A stretch of DNA of 64,000 bases from JAATGI01 sp036510675 (GTDB lineage: Bacteria; Pseudomonadota; Alphaproteobacteria; ATCC43930; CGMCC-115725): contig DATCDN010000071.1 in NCBI GenBank assembly GCA_036510675.1, positions 44,611 to 108,610 of the forward strand, written 5' to 3'. Position 1 is the first letter of the stretch. Each line of letters begins with the position of its first letter. Below the pieces are notes generated by a model, which had not been told where the DNA came from, searched no databases, and worked only from the letters and a program-made list of their open reading frames with translations. Positions 8,245 through 16,933 of the stretch are shown piece by piece. The translations under genes were made by a program, and so were the position numbers.

Positions 8245-8871
8245 TCATCGCGATTTTTGGTGTCCCATATTCAGCAAAAGCTTAAGCGCCTCCTCAGGAA
8301 TTTTATGCAAACCTTTGTTTAGACGAAATAAACTCTCTCGTTGCGGCCCCAATTGAATGTTCGACAGGTTCATCGATATGACCATCGGCTTATGGCCCCG
8401 CCGCAAAATACGCCCCTCGATACGCAACAATATGTTGTCGGGGCTGAGCCAGATGAACCCGTCGCCGCGCGTGCCGTCGGTCGCGGCGTAGTTCAGCCGG
8501 TATTTGGTGGCGCGGATGCCGGCGACGCGCTCCTCACCGACGCCCTTATGGTCGAGGCGCCGCCGATCGAATTCCGAGAGCAGCGGCGGCAACGGAAATT
8601 CGAGATAGCTGGCCAAAGCCGGCAGGACGACGATGCCGTCGCGATCGGCGAGATCGAGGATGAAACTCGCCGGAATGCCGTTGATATCGACATCGACCCT
8701 ATGCCTGCCGGGGTTATGGAAGACTTTTCCGTGGTAAGTCCGGCCGTTGACGGTGACGGTTTGGCTGGCGCTGTAGGACACGGCAGCATCGCCGATGATG
8801 TCGGCGGCGGCCGGCGGCGACGAAATTGCCATCGCCACCAGTATTGTGAGAAAAGCACTTCTGAAAAACAT
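8245..8871 (-). CDS. Secreted or periplasmic protein of unknown function
   Basis: A 208-residue protein with a clear Sec signal peptide: MFFRSAFLTILVAMAISSPPAAA, described here as Met-Phe-Phe-Arg, a hydrophobic core and an AAA cleavage region near residue 23. The mature part looks beta-rich (motifs YHGKVFHNPGRHRVDV and DNILLRIEGRI), somewhat like DUF4412-type periplasmic proteins, but I do not assign a family. I prefer the ATG at 8871 because GGGAG lies 8 bases upstream and the signal peptide then starts properly; an ATG at 8886 is possible. It is monocistronic and divergent from the RidA gene. Confidence 0.75.
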   Translation of the reverse strand: MFFRSAFLTILVAMAISSPPAAADIIGDAAVSYSASQTVTVNGRTYHGKVFHNPGRHRVDVDINGIPASFILDLADRDGIVVLPALASYLEFPLPPLLSEFDRRRLDHKGVGEERVAGIRATKYRLNYAATDGTRGDGFIWLSPDNILLRIEGRILRRGHKPMVISMNLSNIQLGPQRESLFRLNKGLHKIPEEALKLLLNMGHQKSR

Positions 8872-8960
8872 CGAATCGGCTCCCATTATGCGCCGCCGTG
8901 GTTTCATACGAAGGCATGGCGCGCTATCCTGATACGGACGGACCAGAAGGACCATCCCAC

Positions 8961-9428
8961 ATGGCCGGTAAAATCGAAGCCCGCCTTTCCGAACTGACTA
9001 TTGAATTGCCCAACGCCATGCCGCCAATGGCGAATTATCTGCCGACGGTCCAGGCCGGCGACATGATTTACGTCGCGGGTCAGATTTGCCAATGGAACGG
9101 CGAGACCCGCTTCCTCGGCAAATGCGGCCAGGAATTCGACTATGAGCGGGGGCGCCTCGCGGCGCGGCTTTGCGGCCTGAATATCGTTGCCCAGCTGCGC
9201 CACGCCCTTTATGGCGACCTCGACCGCGTGGTGCGGTGCGTGCGGCTTGGCGGCTTCGTCAATTCGACGCCCGATTTCACCGATCAAGCGCTGGTGGTCA
9301 ATGGCTGCTCCGATCTGATGGTGGAGATATTCGGCGATGCCGGCAAGCATGCGCGGACCTCGATCGGGGTGGCGTCCCTGCCGGCGGGCGCGGCCGTCGA
9401 GGTCGAGGGCCTGTTCCAGGTGCGGTGA
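8961..9428 (+). CDS. RidA family protein (YjgF/YER057c/UK114)
   Basis: A 155-residue RidA-fold protein. Family members form trimers that hydrolyse reactive enamine/imine intermediates released by PLP enzymes, or act on related substrates. Visible are the AGQI strand, and the segment HARTSIGVASLPAGAAVEVEG with the conserved Arg that binds the substrate carboxylate. It is longer than the about 130-residue RidA core and fits the longer RidA-like subgroup more than true RidA. The ATG at 8961 was chosen over an upstream one lying in non-conserved sequence. The next gene begins 2 bases after the stop, so the two form an operon. Confidence 0.88.
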   Translation: MAGKIEARLSELTIELPNAMPPMANYLPTVQAGDMIYVAGQICQWNGETRFLGKCGQEFDYERGRLAARLCGLNIVAQLRHALYGDLDRVVRCVRLGGFVNSTPDFTDQALVVNGCSDLMVEIFGDAGKHARTSIGVASLPAGAAVEVEGLFQVR

Positions 9429-9430
9429 TC

Positions 9431-10594
9431 ATGCCGGACGGCGGCGAGCAATTCTCCGTCAAGGTTCATCGCTCGATCGATGCGATCGGGCGGGACGCCT
9501 GGGATGCCTGTGCCGGTGACGACAACCCATTCGTTTCCTACGCCTTTCTCGAGGCGTTGGAGGCGAGCGGTTCGGCGGTCGGCGAGACCGGGTGGCTGCC
9601 ACAGCATCTGGCGCTGCAGGATGAGCATGGCGGCGTGCTGGCGGTGGCCCCGCTCTATCTCAAGAACCACTCCTATGGCGAATATGTCTTCGACCATGGC
9701 TGGGCCGCCGCCTATGAACGGGCGGGCGGCCATTACTATCCCAAACTGCAATGCGCGGTGCCCTTCACGCCAGCAACCAGCCGGCGCCTGCTGCTGCGTC
9801 CCGAGGCGCCGCCGGCGGCGGCCGATGCGCTGATCGCGGCGATGGTCGAGTTGGCGCGGCGCCATAAGGTCTCGTCGCTCCATGTCACCTTTCCGACCGC
9901 CGCCGAATACGACCAGTTCGGCACCGCCGGCTTCTTGCAGCGGCTCGGCCAGCAATTCCATTGGGAGAATGACGGCTACCGCGATTTCGACGGTTTCCTC
10001 GAGGCGCTGAATTCCCGCAAGCGCAAGCAAATCCGGCGTGAGCGCCGCGACGCCATGGCAAGCGGCCTCGCCATCGAGATGCTGACCGGCGAGGCGATCG
10101 AGCCGCGCCATTGGGATGCGTTTTTCCGTTTCTATATGTCGACGTCGGACCGTAAATGGGGGTCGGCCTATCTGACCCGCGAATTCTTCGATCTGATCGG
10201 CAAGCGGATTCCGGATCGCATCTTGCTGGTGATGGCGAAAAAGGGCGACCGGTATGTCGCGGGGGCGCTCAATCTGATCGGCGCCGATACCCTCTACGGC
10301 CGCAATTGGGGTTGCCTCGGCGATTACCCCTTCCTGCATTTCGAGGCGTGCTATTATCGCGCCATCGATTTCGCCATCGAACGCGGCCTCGCCCGGGTCG
10401 AGGCGGGCGCCCAGGGCCAGCATAAGATTCAGCGTGGCTATCTGCCGTGCCACACCTACAGCGCGCATTGGATCCGCGACACGAATTTCTCGGATGCGGT
10501 GGCCGATTTCCTGCGCCGCGAGCGCCGCGCGCTCGACAGCGACATGGCGGAACTCGAAACCGAATTATCGCCCTTCAAGGCGGGGGCGGAATAA
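9431..10594 (+). CDS. GNAT-fold acyltransferase, FemAB-like (DUF482)
   Basis: A 387-residue protein of the DUF482/FemAB-like GNAT group often labelled 'peptidogalycan biosynthesis protein'. Supporting motifs are NPFVSYAFLEALEASGS near the N-terminus, FLEALNSRKRKQIRRERRDA in the middle, GALNLIGADTLYGRNWGC and the C-terminal GAQGQHKIQRGYLP. The reaction and substrate are not established for this family; an acyl transfer is inferred from the fold. The ATG lies 2 bases after the RidA gene stop and is the only start that gives the family N-terminus. The pair RidA-DUF482 may deal with a shared reactive metabolite. Confidence 0.85.
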   Translation: MPDGGEQFSVKVHRSIDAIGRDAWDACAGDDNPFVSYAFLEALEASGSAVGETGWLPQHLALQDEHGGVLAVAPLYLKNHSYGEYVFDHGWAAAYERAGGHYYPKLQCAVPFTPATSRRLLLRPEAPPAAADALIAAMVELARRHKVSSLHVTFPTAAEYDQFGTAGFLQRLGQQFHWENDGYRDFDGFLEALNSRKRKQIRRERRDAMASGLAIEMLTGEAIEPRHWDAFFRFYMSTSDRKWGSAYLTREFFDLIGKRIPDRILLVMAKKGDRYVAGALNLIGADTLYGRNWGCLGDYPFLHFEACYYRAIDFAIERGLARVEAGAQGQHKIQRGYLPCHTYSAHWIRDTNFSDAVADFLRRERRALDSDMAELETELSPFKAGAE

Positions 10595-10617
10595 GGCGGG
10601 GGCGAAATAGATCCCGC

Positions 10618-11193
10618 TTACGGCGTCCCCACGAAGGCGATGGCGGCGGTGACGAGACCAAACGCGGCCATTGCGATGGCGATCCCGAACAGCCAGCGCT
10701 GCCGCGTCAGCACGGTGACCGACACGACGCTGATCGCGACCTGAAGCAGCGCCAGCGCGTACATGTAATTGCCGCGCGGCGTCGCCAGCGCGCCGCTTTC
10801 GGCATTGGCTTTCGCCGATTGCGCCTCGAGCCCGTCCGCCGTTTTCTTGATGTCGGTCTTCTGCGATTCGTATTTCTTGATCTTTTCGGCGAAGGGCGGG
10901 CGCTGGGGTTCCGGCACCAAGGACATCGCCAATTCCATCAAATGGCCCTTGGTGCTGACCGCCTGATAGTAGTTCCACTGATCGGCGGCATCGGTCTTTT
11001 TCAGCGCCGCCTCGTTCTTCAGCAGGATCGCCGAATTGGCGATTTCCTCGGCCTCATGGCCGATGACCGCGCCCAGCGTCGAAATGATCGCGGTGAAGAT
11101 CGCGATCCACCGCACCAGGCTGCCGCCATGCTCATGTGAGGCATGCTCCAGATGCTCCTGATGCCCTTCCGGTATCTCAATGCCCTCGGCCAT
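10618..11193 (-). CDS. DUF4337 membrane protein
   Basis: A 191-residue protein matching DUF4337: a His-rich acidic N-terminus, a first membrane helix (about residues 27-45), a long charged and coiled-coil-like middle with the family motif DAADQWNYYQAVSTKG, and two C-terminal membrane helices (about 145-187). Its function is unknown. It is convergent with the GNAT gene and divergent from the binding protein gene at 11437. Confidence 0.82.
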   Translation of the reverse strand: MAEGIEIPEGHQEHLEHASHEHGGSLVRWIAIFTAIISTLGAVIGHEAEEIANSAILLKNEAALKKTDAADQWNYYQAVSTKGHLMELAMSLVPEPQRPPFAEKIKKYESQKTDIKKTADGLEAQSAKANAESGALATPRGNYMYALALLQVAISVVSVTVLTRQRWLFGIAIAMAAFGLVTAAIAFVGTP

Positions 11194-11436
11194 GCTACCC
11201 CTCCATTAGATCGCGGTCGTCGCGGGTCCCCTACCCCGCGCGGGGTCATAAGCGAAAATCCAACCGCGGTCGAGGGGCGGCGGCGCCGGTACTTTCTGAT
11301 TGTTGAGGAATTGCTCGCGCGCCTGGCGCTGCACCCGGCTGGCCATAACGCACGCGATGGCGCGGCGCCACTCGTCCGCGATTGGCAACCGATAGGAGTT
11401 GGCTTAGTGATAGACGAAGGGAAAGGCCGAACAACA

Positions 11437-12639
11437 ATGTCGAACCGTCTGCGCTCAGCCCTCGCCGCGCTGCTTCTGTGCCTCGCCACCCCGCTCGCCT
11501 GGGCCGAGAACGCGCCCGGCGTCACCGACAGTGAGATCAAGATCGGCCAGACCCAGCCCTATTCCGGGCCGGCCGCGATTTTCGGCGCCGTCGGTAAGGC
11601 CGAGGCCGCCTATTTCAAGATGATCAACGACCTCGGCGGCGTGAATGGACGCAAGATTCTATTGATCAGCGACGATGACGGCTATGATCCGGCCAAGACC
11701 GTCGATCTGACCAAGAAGCTCGTCGAGACGGACAAGGTGGCCGCGATCTTCTCGATCCAGGGCGCCAAGCACAATCTGGCGATCCGCGACTATCTCAACC
11801 AGCATGGGATTCCTCAGCTTTTCACCGTTACCGGCGCCGACGTGGCGGGCGATTATCGCCATTTTCCGTGGACCATCGGGGGCACGCCGCTTTATCGTAT
11901 CGAGGCGCAGATCTATGGCCGCAAGCTGCTGATCGACATGCCGACCGCGAAGGTCGCGCTGCTGTATCAGAATGACGATTTCGGCAAATCCTACATCACC
12001 GGCTTGAAGGAAGTGTTTCACGAATCCTTTGACCAGCATGTCGTGAAGGTCGCGAGCTATAACGAGGCCGACACGACAATCGAGCCGCAGATCAAGCTGC
12101 TGCACGATTCCGGCGCCGACGTGCTGATCATCGCGGCAACCGCCCGGCATGCGATTCAGGCGATCGGCGGTGTCTACGATCTGGGCTGGCACCCGACCAC
12201 CTACATCACCTTCACGGCAAGCTCGGTGCCGACGGTGCTCGAGCCGGCGGGCCTCGCCAAGGCCAAGGGGCTGATCACCGCGACGAGTTACATGAACCCG
12301 GCCGAGGCACGCTGGACCGACGATGGCAGCCTCGCGCCCTATAATGAGTTCGTCAAAAAATATCTGGCGGGCGACGATCCCGCGAACTTCTATTATCTCA
12401 CCGGGTATGTGCTGGCCCAGGCCATGGTTCAGACCCTGAAACAATGCGGTGACGATCTATCGCGCGTCAACATCATGCGCCAGGCGGCGAACCTCAAGAG
12501 CTTCCGCCCGGTCGGCTTGCTGCCGGGCGTCAGCTTCTTCACCAGCCGCACGCAATATCATCCCATCGTCGAGGCGGCGCTGGAACGCTTCAACGGCCAG
12601 AAATGGGAGCTGTTCGGCGACGTGATGGCCGGGCAGTAG
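11437..12639 (+). CDS. Periplasmic substrate-binding protein, branched-chain amino acid type (orphan)
   Basis: A 400-residue type I periplasmic binding protein (Peripla_BP_6, LivK-like). It has a signal peptide (MSNRLRSALAALLLCL, cleavage after about AWA at 23), then GVTDSEIKIGQTQPYSGPA and the two Rossmann-like lobes (YQNDDFGKSYITGLKE begins the second). It would deliver an amino acid, amide or aromatic acid to an ABC permease, but no permease or ATPase gene is adjacent, unlike the Liv cluster at 32-37 kb. I chose the ATG at 11437 because upstream codons have no family match and the signal peptide begins there. Confidence 0.88.
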   Translation: MSNRLRSALAALLLCLATPLAWAENAPGVTDSEIKIGQTQPYSGPAAIFGAVGKAEAAYFKMINDLGGVNGRKILLISDDDGYDPAKTVDLTKKLVETDKVAAIFSIQGAKHNLAIRDYLNQHGIPQLFTVTGADVAGDYRHFPWTIGGTPLYRIEAQIYGRKLLIDMPTAKVALLYQNDDFGKSYITGLKEVFHESFDQHVVKVASYNEADTTIEPQIKLLHDSGADVLIIAATARHAIQAIGGVYDLGWHPTTYITFTASSVPTVLEPAGLAKAKGLITATSYMNPAEARWTDDGSLAPYNEFVKKYLAGDDPANFYYLTGYVLAQAMVQTLKQCGDDLSRVNIMRQAANLKSFRPVGLLPGVSFFTSRTQYHPIVEAALERFNGQKWELFGDVMAGQ

Positions 12640-12730
12640 CGTTATTTTTTTCCCTCAGACGCCGGGCGCCGCGCCTCCGCGCGGCTAGGCTTCGCGCCTA
12701 TTGGCGCGCGCTCGCACTTGCTCGCGTAAT
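12640..12730. other. GC-rich spacer between convergent genes
   Basis: Holds a perfect 7-bp hairpin (GCCGCGC at 12668-12674, GCGCGGC at 12679-12685). A T-run (12645-12651) lies before it, not after, so it is not a standard plus-strand terminator. No gene seen. Confidence 0.4.
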
Positions 12731-13618
12731 TTATTTCCCGCGGATCATCTCGATGATGCCGGAGAAATCGCGCTCGCCCTCGCCCGAGGCCGCGAATGTC
12801 TCGTAAAGCTGCGCGGCATGGGCGCCCAGCGCGGTCGCGGCATGGGCGCCGGCCGCCGCGTCCTGCGATAGGCGCAGATCCTTCAGCATCATGTCGGCGG
12901 TGAAGCCGGCGGCATAGTCGCGGTTCGCGGGCGAGGCCGGCACCGGCCCCGGCACCGGGCAATAGCTGGTCAGCGACCAGCACTGGCCGGAGGATTTGCT
13001 GCTGATGTCGAACAGCTTTTGCCGGTCGAGGCCGAGCTTGTCGGCCAGCACGAACGCCTCGCAGACGCCGATCATCGAAATGCCGAGCAGCATGTTGTTG
13101 CAGATCTTAGCCGCCTGGCCACTGCCGGACGCGCCGGCATGGACGATCGTCTTACCCATGTGTTCCAGGATTGGCCTGGCGCGCGCGAAGGCGGCGTCGG
13201 GCCCGCCGACCATGAAGGTCAGGCTCGCGGCCTCGGCGCCGCCGACGCCGCCGGACACCGGCGCATCCAGCATCGGCAAGCCGGCCTGGGCGGCGGCCGC
13301 GCCAACGTCACGCGCGGTCGCGACGTCGATGGTCGAGCAATCGATCAGCAACGTGCCGGCTGGCACCGCGGCCAGAATCCCGCCCCCGCCGAGATAGACC
13401 TCGCGGACATGACGGCCGGCCGGCAACATGGTGATGACGGTCTCTTGGTTGCGCACCGCCGCGATGGCCGACGGCGCGGCGGCGGCCCCCGCCTCGACGC
13501 AGCGCGCGACCGCGTCGGGCACGAGGTCGAACACCGTCACGCGATGCCCCGCCTTGATGAGATTGCGGACCATCGGGCCGCCCATATTGCCGACGCCGAT
13601 GAAGCCGATCTGGCCCAT
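12731..13618 (-). CDS. mmsB: 3-hydroxyisobutyrate dehydrogenase
   Basis: A 295-residue NAD-dependent enzyme that oxidises 3-hydroxyisobutyrate to methylmalonate semialdehyde in valine breakdown. The N-terminal Rossmann motif is GFIGVGNMGGPM. The substrate-binding DAPVSGGVGGAEAASLTFMVGG and the catalytic-Lys segment GSGQAAKICNNML are both present. The ATG at 13618 follows GGGAGGATT at good spacing and lies 2 bases after the stop of the hydrolase gene, so it is the last gene of the valine operon. The next enzyme, methylmalonate-semialdehyde dehydrogenase (mmsA), is not in the window. Confidence 0.93.
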   Translation of the reverse strand: MGQIGFIGVGNMGGPMVRNLIKAGHRVTVFDLVPDAVARCVEAGAAAAPSAIAAVRNQETVITMLPAGRHVREVYLGGGGILAAVPAGTLLIDCSTIDVATARDVGAAAAQAGLPMLDAPVSGGVGGAEAASLTFMVGGPDAAFARARPILEHMGKTIVHAGASGSGQAAKICNNMLLGISMIGVCEAFVLADKLGLDRQKLFDISSKSSGQCWSLTSYCPVPGPVPASPANRDYAAGFTADMMLKDLRLSQDAAAGAHAATALGAHAAQLYETFAASGEGERDFSGIIEMIRGK

Positions 13619-13620
13619 GC

Positions 13621-14634
13621 TCAATCCTCCCAATCGAAGCGCAATTCGTCACCATCGAGCGGCGCGAAATAGCGCGCCACTTCTTGCTCCGTCACGTCTT
13701 CGAGGCGTGCCGGTTGCCAGCGCGGCGCGCGGTCCTTGTCGATAATCGCCGCGCGGGTGCCTTCATAAAAATCGTGCCCGGCGATCACGCGATTGACCAT
13801 GCGCCATTCCATGCGCATGCAATCGTCGAAGCCAAGGTCGCGCCCAGCACCGATCTGACGATGCGTGATCTTCAGACTGGTCGGCGATTTGGCGTGCAGC
13901 GTCGCCGCCGCCGCCGTCGCGAACGGGCCAGGCTCCACCATCAGCGCCGCCATGATGTTTTCGACCGAGGGTTGGGCGAAGCAATGGTCGATCACGGCGC
14001 GATGGGCTGCGAGCGGTGCCGTTTCGGGCGGGCGCGCGAGCGGCGCGATGCTGCCGGGGCTCGACAGTTTCTCCCAATCCGTCGCCGCAACGAAATTTTG
14101 CGCGATGCCGCAATAGATCGCGTCGCCAGCGCCGAGCCGCGCGCCGGTCAAGCCGATATACATGCCGAGCGCGCCGGGACAGCGGCTGAGGAAATAGCTG
14201 CCGCCGACATCGGGGAACAGCCCGATGCCGGTCTCGGGCATCGCGAACATCGTATTCTCGGTGGCGATGCGGTGGCTGCCATGAACCGAGACGCCGACCC
14301 CGCCGCCCATCACGATGCCGTCGAGAAACGCGATATAGGGCTTGGCGAAGCGATGAAGCCGCGCGTTGAGGCGGTATTCGGCGCGATAGAATTGGCGCGG
14401 ATAATCGCCGCCGCGCTCATCGTATAGCCGGCGAATATCGCCGCCGGCACAGAAGGCGCGGCTGCCCTGCCCGCGGATCAGTACCGATTTGATGGCGGGA
14501 TCGTCTTGCCATTCCCGCAGCCGCGCGTCGAGGGCGAGACACATGTCCAGCGTCAGCGCATTCAGCGCGTCCGGCCGGTTCAACACCACGCGCGCGACGC
14601 CGTCGCGAACGTCGAAAAGAATGTCAGGATTCAT
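13621..14634 (-). CDS. 3-hydroxyisobutyryl-CoA hydrolase (enoyl-CoA hydratase/isomerase family)
   Basis: A 337-residue crotonase-fold protein of the ECH_2 (HIBCH) group, which releases 3-hydroxyisobutyrate from its CoA ester in valine catabolism. The crotonase oxyanion segments are visible (SRAFCAGGDIRRLYDE and MGGGVGVSVHGSHRIATE), followed by PETGIGLFPDVGGSYFLSR typical of HIBCH. Length (HIBCH about 350) and the position directly before mmsB and after an acyl-CoA dehydrogenase support hydrolase over plain hydratase. The 161-bp gap to the dehydrogenase gene contains a palindromic repeat. Confidence 0.88.
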   Translation of the reverse strand: MNPDILFDVRDGVARVVLNRPDALNALTLDMCLALDARLREWQDDPAIKSVLIRGQGSRAFCAGGDIRRLYDERGGDYPRQFYRAEYRLNARLHRFAKPYIAFLDGIVMGGGVGVSVHGSHRIATENTMFAMPETGIGLFPDVGGSYFLSRCPGALGMYIGLTGARLGAGDAIYCGIAQNFVAATDWEKLSSPGSIAPLARPPETAPLAAHRAVIDHCFAQPSVENIMAALMVEPGPFATAAAATLHAKSPTSLKITHRQIGAGRDLGFDDCMRMEWRMVNRVIAGHDFYEGTRAAIIDKDRAPRWQPARLEDVTEQEVARYFAPLDGDELRFDWED

Positions 14635-14651
14635 CGCGTGATACGACGACC

Positions 14652-14777
14652 GTGCGTCCTTCGACGGCGCCGCCGGATGAATCCGGCGGCACGCTCAGGA
14701 AGAGGATAGAGAGTCGATGGCCTTGGAAATTCGCCTCATCCCGAGCTGGCGCCGCAGGCGCCTGTCGAGGGACGCAC
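14652..14777. repeat. Dispersed palindromic repeat, copy A
   Basis: Outer arms GTGCGTCCTTCGAC (14652-14665) and GTCGAGGGACGCAC (14764-14777) are inverted with one mismatch. Inside is a perfect hairpin, GCCGCCGGAT/ATCCGGCGGC (14669-14690). Same family as 35879-35992 and the half copy at 27488-27530. It sits inside the valine operon between two genes. Confidence 0.7.
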
Positions 14778-14795
14778 CATCGATGTCCAGCCATT

Positions 14796-15938
14796 TCAGC
14801 CATTTCCCATCAGGCGCCGCGCGATGATGATTCGCATGATCTCGTTGGTGCCTTCGAGGATTTGATGGACGCGCAAGTCGCGCAGGAACCGCTCCACCGG
14901 CACATCCTTCAAATAGCCGTAGCCGCCATGGAGTTGCAGCGCCTCGTTGCAGATGGCGAAGCCGGCATCGGTGGCGAAGCGCTTCGCCATCGCGCACAGC
15001 ATGGTCGCTTCGGGATCGGCGGCATCGAGCTTGGCGGCGGCTTGGCGGATCATCAGCCGCGCCGCCTCCAGCTCGGTCGCCATGTCGGCGAGCTTAAACC
15101 GCACCGATTGGAAGCGCGCGAGTTGCTGGCCGAACTGGCTGCGGGTGCCGACATGCGCCCGCGCCAGATCGAGACACGCGCGCGCGCCGCCGAGAGAACA
15201 GGCGCCGATATTGAGCCGCCCGCCATCGAGCCCCATCATCGCGATCTTGAAGCCCTCGCCCTCGGCGCCGATGCGGTTGGCGACCGGCACGCGACAATCC
15301 TCGAACACCACCATCGCCGTCGGCTGCGAGTTCCAGCCGAGCTTCCGCTCCTGCGCGCCGAACATCAGGCCGGGCGTACCGTTCTCCACCACGAGACAGG
15401 ATATGCCACCGGCACCCGCGCCGCCGGTGCGCACCATGGCGACATAGATATCCGACCGGCCGCCGCCGGAGATGAATGCCTTGGTGCCGTTCAGCACATA
15501 ATGGTCGCCGTCGCGCACCGCCCGGGTCTTGAGCGCGGCGGCATCGGAGCCGGCATCGGGTTCGGTCAGGCAATAGCTGGCAAACTTTCCCATCGCACTG
15601 AGGCCCGGCAGCCAGCGTTCGCGTTGCGCCGCGTCGCCGAACCGGTCGATCATCCACGACGCCATGTTGTGGATCGAGATATAGGCCGCCGTCGAGACGC
15701 AGCCCGCCGCCAGCTCCTCGAAGATGATGGTGCCGTCGAGCCGGCTCAGTCCGGACCCGCCGACATCCTCCTGAATGTAAATGCCGCCAAAGCCCAGCGC
15801 GGCGGCGGCGCGCAGCGTTTCGACGGGAAAAATCTTTTCCTCATCCCAGCGCGCCGCGTGCGGCGCCATTTCATGCGCCGCGAAGGCGCGCGCAGCGTCT
15901 TGAAAGGCGCGCTGCTCGTCGGAAAGATTGAAGTCCAC
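14796..15938 (-). CDS. Acyl-CoA dehydrogenase, probably isobutyryl-CoA dehydrogenase
   Basis: A 380-residue FAD enzyme of the short-chain acyl-CoA dehydrogenase family. Visible are the flavin-binding YCLTEPDAGSD, the TKAFISGGG loop, LQLHGGYGYLKD, and the C-terminal catalytic-Glu motif ILEGTNEIMR that is typical of isobutyryl-CoA dehydrogenase. Placement with HIBCH and mmsB makes the valine-pathway substrate likely, giving methacrylyl-CoA. I chose the GTG at 15938 (VDFNLSDEQRAFQD), because upstream codons have no match and the family begins at this point. A separate methacrylyl-CoA hydratase is not seen here. Confidence 0.9.
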   Translation of the reverse strand: MDFNLSDEQRAFQDAARAFAAHEMAPHAARWDEEKIFPVETLRAAAALGFGGIYIQEDVGGSGLSRLDGTIIFEELAAGCVSTAAYISIHNMASWMIDRFGDAAQRERWLPGLSAMGKFASYCLTEPDAGSDAAALKTRAVRDGDHYVLNGTKAFISGGGRSDIYVAMVRTGGAGAGGISCLVVENGTPGLMFGAQERKLGWNSQPTAMVVFEDCRVPVANRIGAEGEGFKIAMMGLDGGRLNIGACSLGGARACLDLARAHVGTRSQFGQQLARFQSVRFKLADMATELEAARLMIRQAAAKLDAADPEATMLCAMAKRFATDAGFAICNEALQLHGGYGYLKDVPVERFLRDLRVHQILEGTNEIMRIIIARRLMGNG

Positions 15939-15976
15939 CTGATTTCTCTCTTCGTTTTGACAGAGCAAGTTCGGGA

Positions 15977-16324
15977 TCACCCCCGCTGCACGGGCGCCGC
16001 GACTTCCAGAATTTTGCCCGGTCCCGCGCCGGCCAGTCGGGCGGTATAGGGGGCTCCCGCCGGCACGAATACGGACGTGCCGGGGCCGACCAACCGGCGC
16101 TCGCCGCCAGCCTCGATCTCCCATTCGCCGGCGACCACGAAGGCATAGCGATTGTCGGCGGCCGGCAGCGCCGGCGCCGGCGCCGCGCCCACCTCGGCGA
16201 TGATCTCACGCACCGCGAAGCGGCCGGCCGTTTCGGCGCTGGTCAACAGCGTCGCGATTTCATTACCGCCGCCGGCCGCGATCGCGGAATCATCGCGGTG
16301 GATGAATTTGCCGACCGGTTTCAT
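15977..16324 (-). CDS. Small cupin-domain protein
   Basis: A 115-residue single cupin. The RYAFVVAGEWEIEAGGERR and VGPGTSVFVPAGAPYTARLAG segments give the beta-barrel, but the canonical metal-binding His of motif 1 is not obvious, so metal binding is doubtful. Its ATG follows the stop of the larger upstream cupin by one base (TGAAATG), indicating coupling. Function unknown; its position ahead of the acyl-CoA dehydrogenase may tie it to the same operon. Confidence 0.72.
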   Translation of the reverse strand: MKPVGKFIHRDDSAIAAGGGNEIATLLTSAETAGRFAVREIIAEVGAAPAPALPAADNRYAFVVAGEWEIEAGGERRLVGPGTSVFVPAGAPYTARLAGAGPGKILEVAAPVQRG

Positions 16325-16325
16325 T

Positions 16326-16847
16326 TCAAGGTGCCGTGAACACGACATGGTAATGATCCCGCGCGACCTGAGTATGGTCGAGACCTTTGCCGCGCGCCGC
16401 ACCCATGCCGACGTAGAACCGTTCGTGCCCGGCGGGCGCGTTCCAGCTCAGCATCCGGCCGGGCTTGTCCTTGTCGAGCGATTTGAACGCGTGCGTCGCG
16501 TCGGCCGGCGCGTAGATCAGGGTGCCCGGCCCACAGACGCGCCGCTCGTCGCCGGCCAGAAATTCCCAATCGCCTTCGAGGACATAGAACACCTCGTCCT
16601 CGGTGGTCTGGTGGTGCGGCCCGGCGCCGGTGCCGGGCGCGACGAATTGCTCGTACAAACCGAGCTGACCGCCGGTCTCCTCGCCCCGTAGCAGGATGTA
16701 GATCGGGCCGAAGGGCGTGCCGACCTCGGGACTGTCGGCGGCGGTGCTGAATTTCACCTGGGCCGGCCGCGCCGACCATTGCGCGCGCAAGGCATCGAAC
16801 GCCTCGCCGGACTCTACTGGAACGATGCCCGCCTGTGCCGCGTCCAT
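16326..16847 (-). CDS. Cupin-domain protein with intact metal site
   Basis: A 173-residue cupin. Motif 1 is well preserved (GPHHQTTEDEVFYVLEG, with two His and a Glu as likely metal ligands), followed by CGPGTLIYAPADATHAFKS containing the motif 2 His. A quercetinase-like or sensing role is possible but not shown. First gene of a probable run cupin-cupin-acyl-CoA dehydrogenase-HIBCH-mmsB, and divergent from the DUF882 gene. Confidence 0.8.
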   Translation of the reverse strand: MDAAQAGIVPVESGEAFDALRAQWSARPAQVKFSTAADSPEVGTPFGPIYILLRGEETGGQLGLYEQFVAPGTGAGPHHQTTEDEVFYVLEGDWEFLAGDERRVCGPGTLIYAPADATHAFKSLDKDKPGRMLSWNAPAGHERFYVGMGAARGKGLDHTQVARDHYHVVFTAP

Positions 16848-16933
16848 CCTGCCCTCCCCTGTCTCACGTCCGCTAATCTATCGGCAAATCGCGATGCCTC
16901 GCAATCGCGGCGCGGCATGGCCATATCCCGCCC

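Noticed and set aside
12640..12730. A plus-strand terminator after the orphan binding protein gene
   Set aside because: The T-run lies before the GC hairpin and not after it, so the order is wrong for a rho-independent terminator.
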